Source: Clostridia bacterium
GTDB taxonomy: Bacteria; Bacillota; Clostridia; Oscillospirales; CAG-272
Assembly (NCBI GenBank): GCA_017481495.1
Contig: JAFUPC010000093.1
Coordinates: 1-64,000, forward strand
Direction: 5' to 3'
DNA length: 64,000 nt
This document shows positions 52,942 to 61,695 of this stretch, piece after piece (position 1 is the stretch's first letter; each line of letters begins with the position of its first letter). The position numbers and the translations under genes were made by a program. The notes beneath the pieces were generated by a model. The model was given only the letters and a program-made list of their open reading frames with translations. It was not told where the DNA came from and did not search any database.

Positions 52942-53631
52942 TTACCGGTATCGCCCGTAAATGCCGAGGAGGGAGATGAGGGAGAGGTAGGCATTTGCGG
53001 GGATGGTGCCGCCGGAGCCGAGGAGCCAGCCTTGGTTGTGGGTATGCTCCATCATCTGTTCGGCGGCGCGGTGGATGGCGAGCGGTTCGGATTCTGCGCA
53101 CCAGGGGGCGCCGAGGCCTGCGGCGACGGTGAGGGTGTCATGATAACGGTTGTAATATTCCTGTGCGTGGTCGGGGGCGAACCATGCGGCGGCACCCTCC
53201 GCTATCGCTTCTTCGGGGGTTCTGTCCATACGGATGAACGGTTTGGTACGGGGGCAGCAGTCCTCATATCCGCCGACGGCACAGACGACGGGGGAAGACT
53301 CTGCGATGCGCTGGGTTTCGGGGTTTTGACAAAGAACGACGAATGCCGCGCCGTCGGGGCAATGCTCCTCTGCGGCGGCAAGCATACGGGAACATTCCGT
53401 GCGGCAGAAGCGGCGGGAATCGAGGATGATGACATCTGCGCGGGTGCGTTCGCGTAAGGAGATCATGGTATCGGTATAATGCTCCGGGGTATCCCAGAGC
53501 TGCGGGCCGCGGCGCCAGATGAGCTGTTCTGTCAGGGTATCGTCGATGAACGGTGCGAAGAGCGACGGGGCGGTCTGCTCATCCTTGTTTTCAAGGATGG
53601 CGAGGAAATGGCGGTAATCTGGTTTTGGCAT
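52942..53631 (-). CDS. Hypothetical protein, possibly URO-D-like
   Basis: 229 residues; no signal peptide or membrane segments. The C-terminal run QGWLLGSGGTIPANAYLSLISLLGIYGRYR recalls the last strand and helix of uroporphyrinogen-decarboxylase-fold proteins (GYILGSGC.IP...), and VIILDSRRFCRTE and CAVGGYEDCCPR may be remnants of the barrel. It is shorter than the family (about 340), so the match may be only to part of the fold. ATG 53631 follows AAAAGGAAAGGAACC. Treat as unknown. Confidence 0.5.
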   Translation of the reverse strand: MPKPDYRHFLAILENKDEQTAPSLFAPFIDDTLTEQLIWRRGPQLWDTPEHYTDTMISLRERTRADVIILDSRRFCRTECSRMLAAAEEHCPDGAAFVVLCQNPETQRIAESSPVVCAVGGYEDCCPRTKPFIRMDRTPEEAIAEGAAAWFAPDHAQEYYNRYHDTLTVAAGLGAPWCAESEPLAIHRAAEQMMEHTHNQGWLLGSGGTIPANAYLSLISLLGIYGRYR

Positions 53632-53715
53632 GGGGGTTCCTTTCCTTTTGGATATGTGGCTTCTGATACAAAAATGTGCCGCACGGTCGTGCGGCACGGG
53701 GGGTTTGGGTAATGA

Positions 53716-54429
53716 TTATTCGGATACCTTGTTCTTGAGCTCTTCCTGCTTGACGCGGACACACTGGCGATAGATCATATCCATCGTTTCATCAACGTCG
53801 GCGGTGTTCTTGACACAATATTCGAGCGTCTTGCCGTTCTTGAGGACGATCTTGAGGACGTCGACCTTGATGGTGGCATCCTTGCCGTCGACCATCTTGA
53901 ACGAAACTTCCTGCTCGTCGAGGCGGGAGGATTCGAGCTCTTCCCAAGCGAAATGCAGGTTTTCTTCCACGCAGTCATCCTTGAGGATGGAGAACTTTCT
54001 GGACAGGATGCGGAGACCGTCGTTGGTGAAGTTGATGAGCAGTCCGCAGTAATAACCGTTTCTGTACTTTAAGTCCTTGCCGCGCTTGACGGGGGAATCC
54101 TCGGTACGGGTGAAGTCGTAGCCGCCGAGAATGACAGCGGGATGGAGGACTTCATAACGGCGGGGGAACTTGAAGATCTCGGATGCGTCTGCTTCAATGG
54201 TATTCATCTTGGAAGCGACTGCACCGTCGATGTCATCGTCCTTCATGCCGGAGGTCAGGCTTGCGATGATGATGACGATACCGACAATGGCAACGACTGC
54301 GGCGATCATCTTGGTCTGATAATTCAACAGCAGCAGGAGAACGAGACCGATGACGGTAACGACGGCACCGATGATCGGAATCGTTTTGTTGGCTGTTTTG
54401 AAATACTTTTGGTTCTTTTCGTAATCCAT
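53716..54429 (-). CDS. Hypothetical membrane protein
   Basis: 237 residues. Two adjacent hydrophobic helices (about residues 17-35, 40-58: TIPIIGAVVTVIGLVLLLLL, IAAVVAIVGIVIIIASL) are followed by a soluble, highly charged domain of alternating strands (YYCGLLINFTNDGLRILSRKF, VSFKMVDGKDATIKVDVLKIVLKNGKTLEYCV). This could be a PH-like fold, as in YcxB or bPH proteins, but no specific family is recognised. ATG 54429 follows AGAAAGGGGATCC. It is on the strand opposite to the phage module. Confidence 0.65.
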   Translation of the reverse strand: MDYEKNQKYFKTANKTIPIIGAVVTVIGLVLLLLLNYQTKMIAAVVAIVGIVIIIASLTSGMKDDDIDGAVASKMNTIEADASEIFKFPRRYEVLHPAVILGGYDFTRTEDSPVKRGKDLKYRNGYYCGLLINFTNDGLRILSRKFSILKDDCVEENLHFAWEELESSRLDEQEVSFKMVDGKDATIKVDVLKIVLKNGKTLEYCVKNTADVDETMDMIYRQCVRVKQEELKNKVSE

Positions 54430-54834
54430 AAGGATCCCCTTTCTTGTTTTTGGGTCACACGGGACGGTTTCCGTGGGCATCCGCTCCCTGTGTTCCCATA
54501 TTTTGCTTTTTATCTTATCTATTATTATACCACGGCGCGGGCGTATCGTCAAGAGGTTTTAAGGATTTTTTTCATTAAAAAATTGCGGCGGTGGGCATCT
54601 CCTACACGATACGAGGTGCGCCGCTCTTTAAGTTGACAGCATTACCTCAAAGAAAAAGTTTATTGTGCGAACCGTTTGTTTTATATCTTTGCCAAAGTTT
54701 TGTTTAGCAGAAACAGGATACTGCGGGGCGTTTTCTGTTCAATTCATCCGGAGAAAATTGTCCTCCGTAGAATATGAACCGGATATGTACGGAATTTGAA
54801 TCGAACATAAATTCGGGAAATTATGGAAAAAGTA
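54430..54834. repeat. Gene-free stretch with MITE-like end fragment E
   Basis: The flank ATACGAGGTGCGCCGCTC with TCCTACACG at 54600-54620 matches the sequence just outside the right end of copy D and, inverted, outside copy B; the rest of the element is absent. AAAAGTTTATTGTGCGAACC at 54655-54674 matches 52883-52902. No open frame of note. The left border of the phage module lies somewhere here, but no att-like direct repeat or integrase is seen. Confidence 0.5.
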
Positions 54835-54863
54835 TTGACAAACGGAAAATTTTGTGCTATAAT
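54835..54863 (+). promoter_or_regulatory. Strong promoter of the phage morphogenesis operon
   Basis: Perfect TTGACA (54835-54840), 17 bp, perfect TATAAT (54858-54863), 46 bp before the GTG start. A host sigma-A type site ahead of late phage genes is unusual. Confidence 0.85.
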
Positions 54864-54909
54864 ATTGGCATCGAAAACGAACAAACATTCTATTGGAGGT
54901 GGCGGCACT

Positions 54910-55254
54910 GTGATAAGGGAAAACAGGACGGTCTGGAAAAAGCTGATGGAAATGGCGTCTGCCGGGGATCATCACGCGATGAAGCTGTACTACGAGCAGC
55001 TGGACAAAAAGCGCCGCGTGGAGGAAGGAAACGCGTCCTCCGGGAGTCGGGATGCGCCCGGGATTACGGACATGGGCGGCATCCGGGAAGCGGTATTCGG
55101 GTCGGCGGCGATGGCGGCGGATCTCTCCCGGGCGGTCTCCGCGGCCGAAGAAAACCGGGGTCTTGTATCGAACATAAGTACGGATACGGGCGGCGGTACG
55201 GCGGGGGATGACCTCGGTGCGGAAACGGAGGATGAGGACGACGGGGCGGATTGA
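54910..55254 (+). CDS. Putative phage terminase small subunit
   Basis: 114 residues from GTG 54910, which follows TTGGAGGTGGCGGCACT at good distance. TVWKKLMEMASAGDHHAMKLYYEQLDKKR resembles the small-terminase helix that describes a step size and a row of KLYYE/KLYLD residues in PBSX-like phages. The remainder is Gly/Asp-rich, acidic and probably disordered. It is short for a full TerS and lacks a clear N-terminal helix-turn-helix. It overlaps TerL by 47 bases. The role is to recognise phage DNA for packaging; it is assigned largely by position. Confidence 0.6.
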   Translation: MIRENRTVWKKLMEMASAGDHHAMKLYYEQLDKKRRVEEGNASSGSRDAPGITDMGGIREAVFGSAAMAADLSRAVSAAEENRGLVSNISTDTGGGTAGDDLGAETEDEDDGAD

Positions 55255-56602
55255 CTACCGGTTCGGGGAAAAGCATCTTGCCTATATGCGGCGGGCGCGG
55301 CTCTGTACGCTGAATGCGGCGGAGGGCGCGGTTCGCTCCGGGAAAACGGTCTGCAACCTGTTCGTGTTTGCGCATCTGCTGGAATTCTCGCGCGACCGTC
55401 TGCATCTGGCGACCGGTGCGACGACCTCCGGGGCGAAGGTGATTCTGGGGGACGGCAACGGGTTCGGGCTGGAAGCCATTTTTGCCGGGCGGTGCCGCTG
55501 GGGGCTGTACAAAGGCTTTGATGCGCTGACGGTCTCGACCCTCTGCGGGGACAAAGTGGTACTGTTTGCCGGCGGGCGGAATGCCGACTCGTTCCGAAAG
55601 ATCCGCGGTCTTGGCATCGGGATGTGGATCGCGACGGAAATCAATCTGCATCATCCCGACATGATCAAAGAAGCGTTCTCCCGCCAGCTTGCGGCGCGCG
55701 ACCGGCACGTCTTCTGGGATCTGAACCCGGAAGCGCCGGGGGCGTTCATCTACCGGGAATATCTTGACCGGTATGCGCGCGCTGTGACGGACGGGACGTT
55801 GTCCCCTGATTTCTACAACTACGCGCATTTCACGATCTACGACAATCCCTCGGTACCGCCGGGACGGCTCTCGGAAATCGAAGCGCAGTACGAAAAGGGG
55901 TCTCTGTGGTACCGGCGCGACATTCTCGGGGAACGGTGTGCGGCGGAGGGCATGGTCTATCCGCGGTTTGCGGACGACCCGTCTCAATTTACGCTGGACC
56001 CGTCCTCTGTCGGAAATCTCTCGTTCATTTCTGTCGGGGTGGACTTTGGCGGGAACCGTTCCAAAACGACGTTCGTGGCTGTCGGGTTCTCTCCCGGTTT
56101 TACCCGCATGACGGCGCTGTGCGATGCTGTTCTTGACAACCGCATGGGGGAAGTGACGGCGGACGATGTGAACGGGGCGTGCGAAGCGTTTCTTCTGCGG
56201 GTCTCGCGGCTGTATCCGGGGGTTCCTATCCGCTATCTGTTCTGCGACAGTGAGGCGCAATATCTGATTCACGGTCTCAAACGTGCGCTGCAGCGGCGGC
56301 GCACAATTTTCGACCCGCGAAACCGAACAAATGTACCAATTCCGTCTGTACTGAACGCCCTGAAGCGGCCGATTCACGAACGGATCGCCTGTGCGACCTC
56401 TCTGTTTGCCGCGGGGCGGCTGTTTCTGACATCGGACTGTCCGCATCTGGCGGCGGGGCTCTCGGGGGCGGTCTGGGATTCCTCACGGGAAAAGGATACA
56501 CGGCTTGACAATTTTACCTCGGACATTGATATTCTGGATGCGTTTGAGTATGCGTTTGAGCGGTTTATGGGGAAATTGGTGAGCGGGGAGAAGGAGGAAT
56601 GA
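55208..56602 (+). CDS. Phage terminase large subunit (PBSX-like)
   Basis: 464 residues. Walker A GAVRSGKT (residues 40-47) is followed by the motor helix, an R-finger-like IRGLGIGMWIATEIN (the Walker B Asp is replaced by T-E) and coupling motif HVFWDLNPEAP. The C-terminal RNase-H-like nuclease begins SVGVDFGGNRSKTTFVAVG and includes FCDSEAQYL and DILDAFEYAFE with the metal-binding Asp residues. It cuts and pumps phage DNA into the prohead. The start could be 55208 or ATG 55232; both overlap the gene before. A 129-bp MITE-like element separates it from the portal gene. Confidence 0.9.
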   Translation: MTSVRKRRMRTTGRIDYRFGEKHLAYMRRARLCTLNAAEGAVRSGKTVCNLFVFAHLLEFSRDRLHLATGATTSGAKVILGDGNGFGLEAIFAGRCRWGLYKGFDALTVSTLCGDKVVLFAGGRNADSFRKIRGLGIGMWIATEINLHHPDMIKEAFSRQLAARDRHVFWDLNPEAPGAFIYREYLDRYARAVTDGTLSPDFYNYAHFTIYDNPSVPPGRLSEIEAQYEKGSLWYRRDILGERCAAEGMVYPRFADDPSQFTLDPSSVGNLSFISVGVDFGGNRSKTTFVAVGFSPGFTRMTALCDAVLDNRMGEVTADDVNGACEAFLLRVSRLYPGVPIRYLFCDSEAQYLIHGLKRALQRRRTIFDPRNRTNVPIPSVLNALKRPIHERIACATSLFAAGRLFLTSDCPHLAAGLSGAVWDSSREKDTRLDNFTSDIDILDAFEYAFERFMGKLVSGEKEE

Positions 56603-56616
56603 TTTCGTTATCCCTA

Positions 56617-56745
56617 TAGGGGCGCCCATTGGGCGTCCGGAACAAGAAGATATGATGTCGTAACATTATGAAAACACGTCGATTTTGTTATTAAACGTCA
56701 TGCGCGACATACCGTTTGGCAACGGACGCCCAATGGGCGCCCCTA
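56617..56745. mobile_element. MITE-like element with 23-bp perfect inverted ends inside the phage operon
   Basis: Perfect inverted repeat: TAGGGGCGCCCATTGGGCG... (56617-56639) against ...CGCCCAATGGGCGCCCCTA (56723-56745). Each end itself contains the palindrome GGGCGCCCATTGGGCG-type hairpin. The interior (83 bp) contains ACGTCGATTTTGTTATTAAACG and no gene, and is unlike copies A-E, though the tips (TAGGGGCG) match. It interrupts the space between terminase and portal, where the phage operon would normally be compact. Confidence 0.8.
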
Positions 56746-56836
56746 CAGAGGAATGGAAAGGCATCCTTCTTACCCTGGTCGGAATCGCGGTGGGAAGAAA
56801 GAATCGAAAGAAAAGAGAAGAAATTTGGAGGAAAAC

Positions 56837-58300
56837 GTGAGAAATCAACGGGAACTTGTGCTGGCGTATTTGCGGCAGCGGTACGGATATGCGCCGGATG
56901 CGGCGCTGTATGATGCGGTGGACACGGCGCGGGACTGGTGGAGCGGGCGGCACGATGCGTTTCATGTCTTTACGGAAACGCGGCAGGGGCTGGGGCCTGT
57001 GCGCCGCGAAATGTACCGGATGGGGATGGCGAAGAAGGTCTGTGAAGACTGGGCCTCGATGCTCATCAACGACCGGACACAGCTTCGCTGTGAAGACGAA
57101 ACGGTCAGCCGTGTACTGTTCGGTGACCGCTTCGGGATGGGCGGGATCCTGACCGGGGGCAACTTCTGGGGACGGCTGAATCGCTTTGTGGAAGAAGCGT
57201 TTGCGCTGGGGACCGGTGCGTGTGTGGCGCATTTCACCGGGGTACTGTGCGACGGGGACGGGGAAATGGTCTCGGCGGACGGGATGCGGCTGTCGTTCTG
57301 CTCAGCCGACCAAATGTTCCCCTTACGGTGCGAAGACGGGGAGATCGTCTCCTGCGCGTTTCTGGGAGCGTTTGGCGGAGAAGTGTCCGGAAAAGAAAAA
57401 ACGGGTGTTCCGCCGATGTTTCTGACAGTACATGAAAAACGTTCTGACGGGCGGTGGAATGTGGAAAACATTCTTCTGTCCCAGGCGGACGGGCGGGTGC
57501 TTACTCTGCCGCGCGGGGTCTTGAAAAAGTGCATCTCTCCTGTGAAGCTGTTCTCCGTGCTGACACCGAATGTGGTGCCGTGCGACCGGGTTCTGCGCGA
57601 AAACGGGATGGGCTGTTCCGTGTTTGCGTCTGCATACGACAATCTGAAAGGGGTGGATCTGGCATACAACAATTTCTGCCGCGATCTGTTTCTCGGCGGA
57701 AAGAAGGTCTTTCTGAACCAGAATCTGGTACAGGAGGATGGTTACGGACGGCGCATTGCGCCCGACGACGTGGCACAGCAGCTGTTTGTGACGGTCGGGG
57801 ACGGGGATCTCTCTGCGGACACGATGATCGTGGAGCACAATCCGGAGCTTCGTGCCGGAGAAAATGCCGCCGCGGTGCAGGCACAGCTGGACTACCTGTC
57901 GTTCAAAGTGGGATTCGGGTGCCGGCATTATCGGTTCTCCGGGGAATCTGTGGTGACGGCGACCCAATATGCGGGCGACCGTCAGGAGATGATGCAGAAT
58001 GCGATGAAGCACTACCTCTCTGTGGAAGCGTTTCTGCGGGGGGTGACGGAGGTGGCGTATTACTACACTGTCGGTCTGTGCGGGTTGTCTCTGCCGTCTC
58101 CCGGGCGGATCTGCGTGGACTTTGACGACAGCTTCTTTGTTGACCCGACGGCGGAGCGGGAACGCGACCTGCGGGAAGTCAACGCGGGTCTTATGACCAA
58201 ATGGGAATTTCGTGCGAAATACTACGGGGAAAGTGAGGAGAGTGCCAAAAAGACCTTGATGGAAATGAAAACCTATGAAAATGAAAGGGGGAATGGATGA
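56837..58300 (+). CDS. Phage portal protein (SPP1 Gp6-like family)
   Basis: 487 residues. The N-terminal ELVLAYLRQRYGYAPDAALYDAVDTARDWWSG leads into GMAKKVCEDWASMLINDRTQL, the usual portal opening. The middle part is beta-rich, followed by QNLVQEDGYGRRIAPDDVAQQLF and a stem/wing region RFSGESVVTATQY.GDRQEMMQNAMKHY, where SGES / TATQ is a familiar SPP1-type motif. The C-terminal helix ends EESAKKTLMEMKTY. It forms the dodecameric ring for DNA entry. GTG 56837 follows TTGGAGGAAAAC; upstream in-frame sequence overlaps the MITE region and is unlikely to be coding. Confidence 0.88.
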   Translation: MRNQRELVLAYLRQRYGYAPDAALYDAVDTARDWWSGRHDAFHVFTETRQGLGPVRREMYRMGMAKKVCEDWASMLINDRTQLRCEDETVSRVLFGDRFGMGGILTGGNFWGRLNRFVEEAFALGTGACVAHFTGVLCDGDGEMVSADGMRLSFCSADQMFPLRCEDGEIVSCAFLGAFGGEVSGKEKTGVPPMFLTVHEKRSDGRWNVENILLSQADGRVLTLPRGVLKKCISPVKLFSVLTPNVVPCDRVLRENGMGCSVFASAYDNLKGVDLAYNNFCRDLFLGGKKVFLNQNLVQEDGYGRRIAPDDVAQQLFVTVGDGDLSADTMIVEHNPELRAGENAAAVQAQLDYLSFKVGFGCRHYRFSGESVVTATQYAGDRQEMMQNAMKHYLSVEAFLRGVTEVAYYYTVGLCGLSLPSPGRICVDFDDSFFVDPTAERERDLREVNAGLMTKWEFRAKYYGESEESAKKTLMEMKTYENERGNG

Positions 58301-58830
58301 TGGAGGAAACGATGGGACTTCCGGGGATGGAAGGAACGGCGGAAACGGCGATACTTGCGGGTTCGTTTGAATCTGCGGGATCTGCGGATGCCGGAGCACC
58401 TGCGGATGCCGGGGAGGCGGCTGTGCTGGCGGAGCACCGTGCGGCTCTGGCGAAGATGCGTGCATCTCTTGCTGTGGATATGCTGGTGGAAGCATCCGGG
58501 GCGCGGGACACGGAGATCGTGCGTCGTCTGCTCGATGCGGACACAGCGGCGCTGGCGGCATCTGCCGGTGCGGACGGGGTTCCGGACATCCGTGCGTTGA
58601 AAGAAAAGCTCCTTCGTCTGAAGCGGGACTGCGGGTATCTGTTTGCCGGCGGCGGACGGATGGGTTCCGGTTCCGGGAACATGGGCGGTGTCTGCGGGGA
58701 TGCAGGCGTTTTTGCCGGGGGCGGTACTACCGGGAGCGGTACGGCGAGCGGGGTTTCTGTTCTGCCGGGCGGCGGCGTGGACGAGGATGCGCTGTCGGAT
58801 GATGAATATTACAGAAGAAAAAGACATTGA
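58297..58830 (+). CDS. Putative phage scaffolding protein
   Basis: 177 residues, overlapping the portal stop by 4 bases (ATGA). The middle (about 40-110) is strongly helical (EHRAALAKMRASLAVDMLVEASGARDTEIVRRLL, RALKEKLLRLKRDC), the type of helical core seen in phage scaffolds, and position between portal and coat fits. Both ends are Gly/Ser/Ala-rich and low in complexity (GAPADAGEAA; AGGGRMGSGSG), more than usual. It should hold coat subunits together during prohead assembly. Ends DDEYYRRKRH. Identified by position and shape. Confidence 0.62.
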   Translation: MMEETMGLPGMEGTAETAILAGSFESAGSADAGAPADAGEAAVLAEHRAALAKMRASLAVDMLVEASGARDTEIVRRLLDADTAALAASAGADGVPDIRALKEKLLRLKRDCGYLFAGGGRMGSGSGNMGGVCGDAGVFAGGGTTGSGTASGVSVLPGGGVDEDALSDDEYYRRKRH

Positions 58831-58850
58831 AACATGGAGGTATCTGATTT

Positions 58851-59966
58851 ATGGCAAACAATTTCGTTACACTCAAGGAAATCGCACGCACGGCTCTGCC
58901 GCATCTGATGGACAATCTGGTGTTTCCGCGCCTGGTCCACAACGACTTCTCCGATGCGTTTGCGGCAAAGCAGGGCGACACGGTACAGGTGCGCAAGCCT
59001 GTCAACTACACGGCGCAGGAATTCGACCCGGATGCGGGTGTCATGACGCAGGAGCTGCAGGAAGACAGTGTGGAGGTCAAGCTTGACCGTATTGCGAGTG
59101 TGGATATTGAGGTATCTGCGCTGGATGCGGCGCTGAACTTCGACTCTCTTGACCGTCTGTTCATCAAGCCTGCGGCGATCGCGCTGGCGGAGAAGATCAA
59201 CGCGGACGGTCTGGCACTCTACCGCGATGTCTCCGCGTTTACCGGCAGTGCCGGCACGACACCCTCGACTCTGGAAGACCTGGCATCTGTTCGCCGTGCG
59301 CTCAACGAAGCGCGTGTGCCGACATCTCCGCGCTATGCGGTCTGGGACACTGCTGCCGACACGGCGTTTGCGACCCTGCCGGCTCTGGTCAATGCGGAAA
59401 AGTCCGGTTCGACCGATGCTCTGCGTGAGGGTGCGCTTGGCAAGGTGTTCGGCATGGAACATTTCATGAGCCAGGCGGTCTGTCAGCACACGACCGGCAT
59501 CACGCAGGCGATGGGTCTGTCTGTCTCCGGTGCGGTCTCCGCGGGTGCTGACACGGTGAATATCAAGGGTTCTTCCCTTGCAGGCAAATTCACGGCGGGT
59601 GATCTGCTTCTCATCGGCGGTCGCAGTTACACTGTTGTGTCCGACAGTGCGGCGGCATCCTCGGGCGCGATTTCCGGCGTGAAGATCTCTCCCGCGGTGG
59701 ACAAGACCGTTGCGGACGGAACGGCGGTGGAATTCATCGGTGCGCACACGGCGAATCTGGCATTCCATCCGTCCGCGTTTGCGTTCGTATGCCGTCCGCT
59801 GTCCGCGCCTGCCGGTGTTGAGTCCTATGTCACGAACTTCGACGGCATCTCTCTGCGCGTGGTTCGCGGCTACGACATGATCTTCAAGCGCGAAATGCTC
59901 TCGATGGACGTTCTGTATGCGTACAAGACCGTCTATCCGGAGCTGGCTGTCAGATGTCTGGGCTGA
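58851..59966 (+). CDS. Major capsid protein (P22 coat-like)
   Basis: 371 residues. The opening MANNFVTLKEIARTALPHLMDNLVFPRLVHNDFSD and QGDTVQVRKPVNYTAQEF are typical of the P22/Gp5-like coat family (HK97 fold with an inserted I-domain). GAVSAGADTVNIKGSSLAGKFTAGDLLLIGG (about residues 225-260) is the Ig-like insert, and AHTANLAFHPSAFAFVCRPLSAPAG is the well-known C-terminal family motif. It makes the shell. The codon use is more strongly biased (CTG, GCG, GTC) than its neighbours, as expected for the most abundant phage protein. ATG 58851 follows TGGAGGTATC. Confidence 0.92.
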   Translation: MANNFVTLKEIARTALPHLMDNLVFPRLVHNDFSDAFAAKQGDTVQVRKPVNYTAQEFDPDAGVMTQELQEDSVEVKLDRIASVDIEVSALDAALNFDSLDRLFIKPAAIALAEKINADGLALYRDVSAFTGSAGTTPSTLEDLASVRRALNEARVPTSPRYAVWDTAADTAFATLPALVNAEKSGSTDALREGALGKVFGMEHFMSQAVCQHTTGITQAMGLSVSGAVSAGADTVNIKGSSLAGKFTAGDLLLIGGRSYTVVSDSAAASSGAISGVKISPAVDKTVADGTAVEFIGAHTANLAFHPSAFAFVCRPLSAPAGVESYVTNFDGISLRVVRGYDMIFKREMLSMDVLYAYKTVYPELAVRCLG

Positions 59967-60002
59967 TCTCACTTACATACTGCTGTCGGGAGGTGACAGG
60001 AT

Positions 60003-60374
60003 ATGGCGGAAAACACATCCGGGTACGGAGATTATGCTGTCTACTGTGCGGATTTTGAAGATGCGCCTGCAGAAGAAGTCTTTGCAAAGTATAACCGCAT
60101 TGCATCGAGCATCGTGGATTTTCTGTGCGGGCGTCTGCCTGATGCGGAAAACAGCTGTATCCGCGAAGCGGTTCACTGGCAGATCCATCATATGCGGGGG
60201 CGCGGCTCTGTGGAAGCGTGTTTTGCGGGGACACCTGTCAGGGAATCCTTCGGCGGGTACACGGTGGAGCGTGCGGCATCCGCGCCCGGGCAGCTTCGTC
60301 TGTTCGGAATGGAGGTGTCGCCTGTGACGGTGCAGATTTTACGCGCGGGCGGCATGATGTGCAGCTGGATCTGA
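60003..60374 (+). CDS. Head-tail connector-like protein
   Basis: 123 residues. Helical with a short beta tail: AEEVFAKYNRIASSIVDFLCGRLPDAENSCIREAVHWQIHHM is like the Gp6/YqbG connector helical bundle, and SYGGYTVERA... equivalents in that family are GGYTVERAASAPGQLRLFG. It probably forms the ring under the portal. GGGAGGTGACAG precedes ATG 60003. Position directly after the coat gene agrees. Confidence 0.65.
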   Translation: MAENTSGYGDYAVYCADFEDAPAEEVFAKYNRIASSIVDFLCGRLPDAENSCIREAVHWQIHHMRGRGSVEACFAGTPVRESFGGYTVERAASAPGQLRLFGMEVSPVTVQILRAGGMMCSWI

Positions 60375-60414
60375 CAGGAACGAAAAACGAACAATTGTTT
60401 TGGAGGTGGAGCAT

Positions 60415-60828
60415 TTGTCGATCGAAGCAAGTGTGATGACGGTCTGGCGATACCGCTCGGAAGACGATGCGGGATGCGCGGTCTATGACACGGACACGGC
60501 GACCGCCTATGCGGTTTACTTGGCGAAAACGGACGGGCGAACATCTGGCGGTAGTGGTTACGCGGGTTCTCTTGCCGGGGGCGGGGAACAGGTGAGTGGA
60601 TTTCTGCTTCCGCTCCGCTCCACGGACGGCGAGGAAACACCCATTCTGCTGTCCCCCGGATACGACTGGCTGGGGGCGGGGGATCTCTCTTCATATGAAA
60701 CACCTGTTGCGGCGGCCACAGCCGGCTGTCGGGTGTTCTGCGTGACCTCCGCCGTTCAGCCGCCGCACATCTCGGACGGGACACTTGTGGACTGGTGCTG
60801 TTTTGAAGCGGAAAGGCGGGTACCATGA
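60415..60828 (+). CDS. Putative minor capsid/head completion protein
   Basis: 137 residues from a TTG at 60415 with TTGGAGGTGGAGC directly upstream. An N-terminal run of strands (SVMTVWRYRSEDDAGCAVYDTDTATAYAVYL) leads into a Gly/Ser insert and ILLSPGYDWLGAGDLSSYET; beta-rich throughout, with HISDGTLVDWCCFEAERRV at the end. Order and size match Minor_capsid_1-type genes of SPP1/PBSX-like phages, which lie before Minor_capsid_2. It overlaps the next gene by 4 bases. Confidence 0.55.
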   Translation: MSIEASVMTVWRYRSEDDAGCAVYDTDTATAYAVYLAKTDGRTSGGSGYAGSLAGGGEQVSGFLLPLRSTDGEETPILLSPGYDWLGAGDLSSYETPVAAATAGCRVFCVTSAVQPPHISDGTLVDWCCFEAERRVP

Positions 60829-61178
60829 TGACGGTGTCGATGACCTGCGACTTTGCCGGGGATAGGGTGCTTTCCCGTCTGCTGTCCTCGTCAGACATGG
60901 CGGGGGAACGGATTGCGTCGGCGGTTCTCTCTGACAGCACGCCGTATGTGCCGTATGACACGGGGGCATTATGCGGAAGCGGGCATATCGCGAAAACCGG
61001 GGACGGGTGGTATGCTGTGATATGGGACGTGCCTTATGCACGGGCGGTATACTACGGGGATGCGCGTGGTGTATCGTTTCACACGGATGCGCATCCGCTG
61101 GCATCGGCGCGATGGACGGAACGCGCACGGGCGGTCTGCCGGGAAAAATGGACGGATGAGGGGAGGCGAATCGGATGA
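60825..61178 (+). CDS. Minor capsid protein 2-like
   Basis: 117 residues. DSTPYVPYDTGALCGSGH and VIWDVPYARAVYYGDARGVSFHTDAHPLASARWTERA match the Minor_capsid_2 / HK97 gp10-like family: VP.DTG.L..S, then the YA...YYG hairpin. It sits at the neck between head and tail. The start overlaps the upstream stop by 4 bases (ATGA), as does the next gene, so the neck genes are translationally coupled. Confidence 0.8.
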   Translation: MMTVSMTCDFAGDRVLSRLLSSSDMAGERIASAVLSDSTPYVPYDTGALCGSGHIAKTGDGWYAVIWDVPYARAVYYGDARGVSFHTDAHPLASARWTERARAVCREKWTDEGRRIG

Positions 61179-61645
61179 CGGATGTATCTGCGGCGGCGGC
61201 GCTCTGGCGTTTTTTCTCGGGGTTTTCCGGGTACGGCGTGCCGCTTGGATTTGAGGTGATGCCGCCGGGCGGGGGAATCCCCGCTGTCGGTGGTGCCGGT
61301 GGCAATGCCGTTGATACGGATGAAAGCAACGGGATCATGGGGGCGGTATTTTCGATGTCACCGTCGGTTTCCCGCGCACGGGAATACATCAACGGCGACA
61401 GTGTTCTGCGCGGGGGGTGTACGGTCTCTCTGCTGTCCTGTGACTGCGACCGGGCATCGCGGATGCGCATGGCATCGGTATTTGCCGCTCTTTGCGAATA
61501 TACGGCGGAAAACGGGGAATTTTATCGGGATACGGAAACGGGGAAGACCTATCGCATCCGCGCGGTCTCCTCTCCTGTCCGGATGATTGCGTATGCCGAC
61601 CGTGTGGTATGGGAAATGAATTTTTCGTTTGAAGAATATGATTGA
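61175..61645 (+). CDS. Minor capsid protein 3-like / tail terminator
   Basis: 156 residues. After a short helix (AAALWRFFSGF) and a Gly-rich insert come strands separated by helices: SVLRGGCTVSLLSCDCDRASRMRMASVFAALCEY and TGKTYRIRAVSSPVRMIAYADRVVWEMNFSFEEYD, whose final aromatic strand is common for tail-terminator proteins. Position between neck and tail tube supports the assignment. The start overlaps the upstream stop by 4 bases. Confidence 0.6.
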   Translation: MTDVSAAAALWRFFSGFSGYGVPLGFEVMPPGGGIPAVGGAGGNAVDTDESNGIMGAVFSMSPSVSRAREYINGDSVLRGGCTVSLLSCDCDRASRMRMASVFAALCEYTAENGEFYRDTETGKTYRIRAVSSPVRMIAYADRVVWEMNFSFEEYD

Positions 61646-61695
61646 TTGTATAACAGAGTTTTACAATCGACTGTTTGAAGAATACGGAGGATAAC

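Noticed and set aside
55064..56446. 460-codon open frame on - opposite terminase
   Set aside because: Pro/Arg-rich antisense frame without a ribosome binding site; terminase has Walker A and nuclease motifs.
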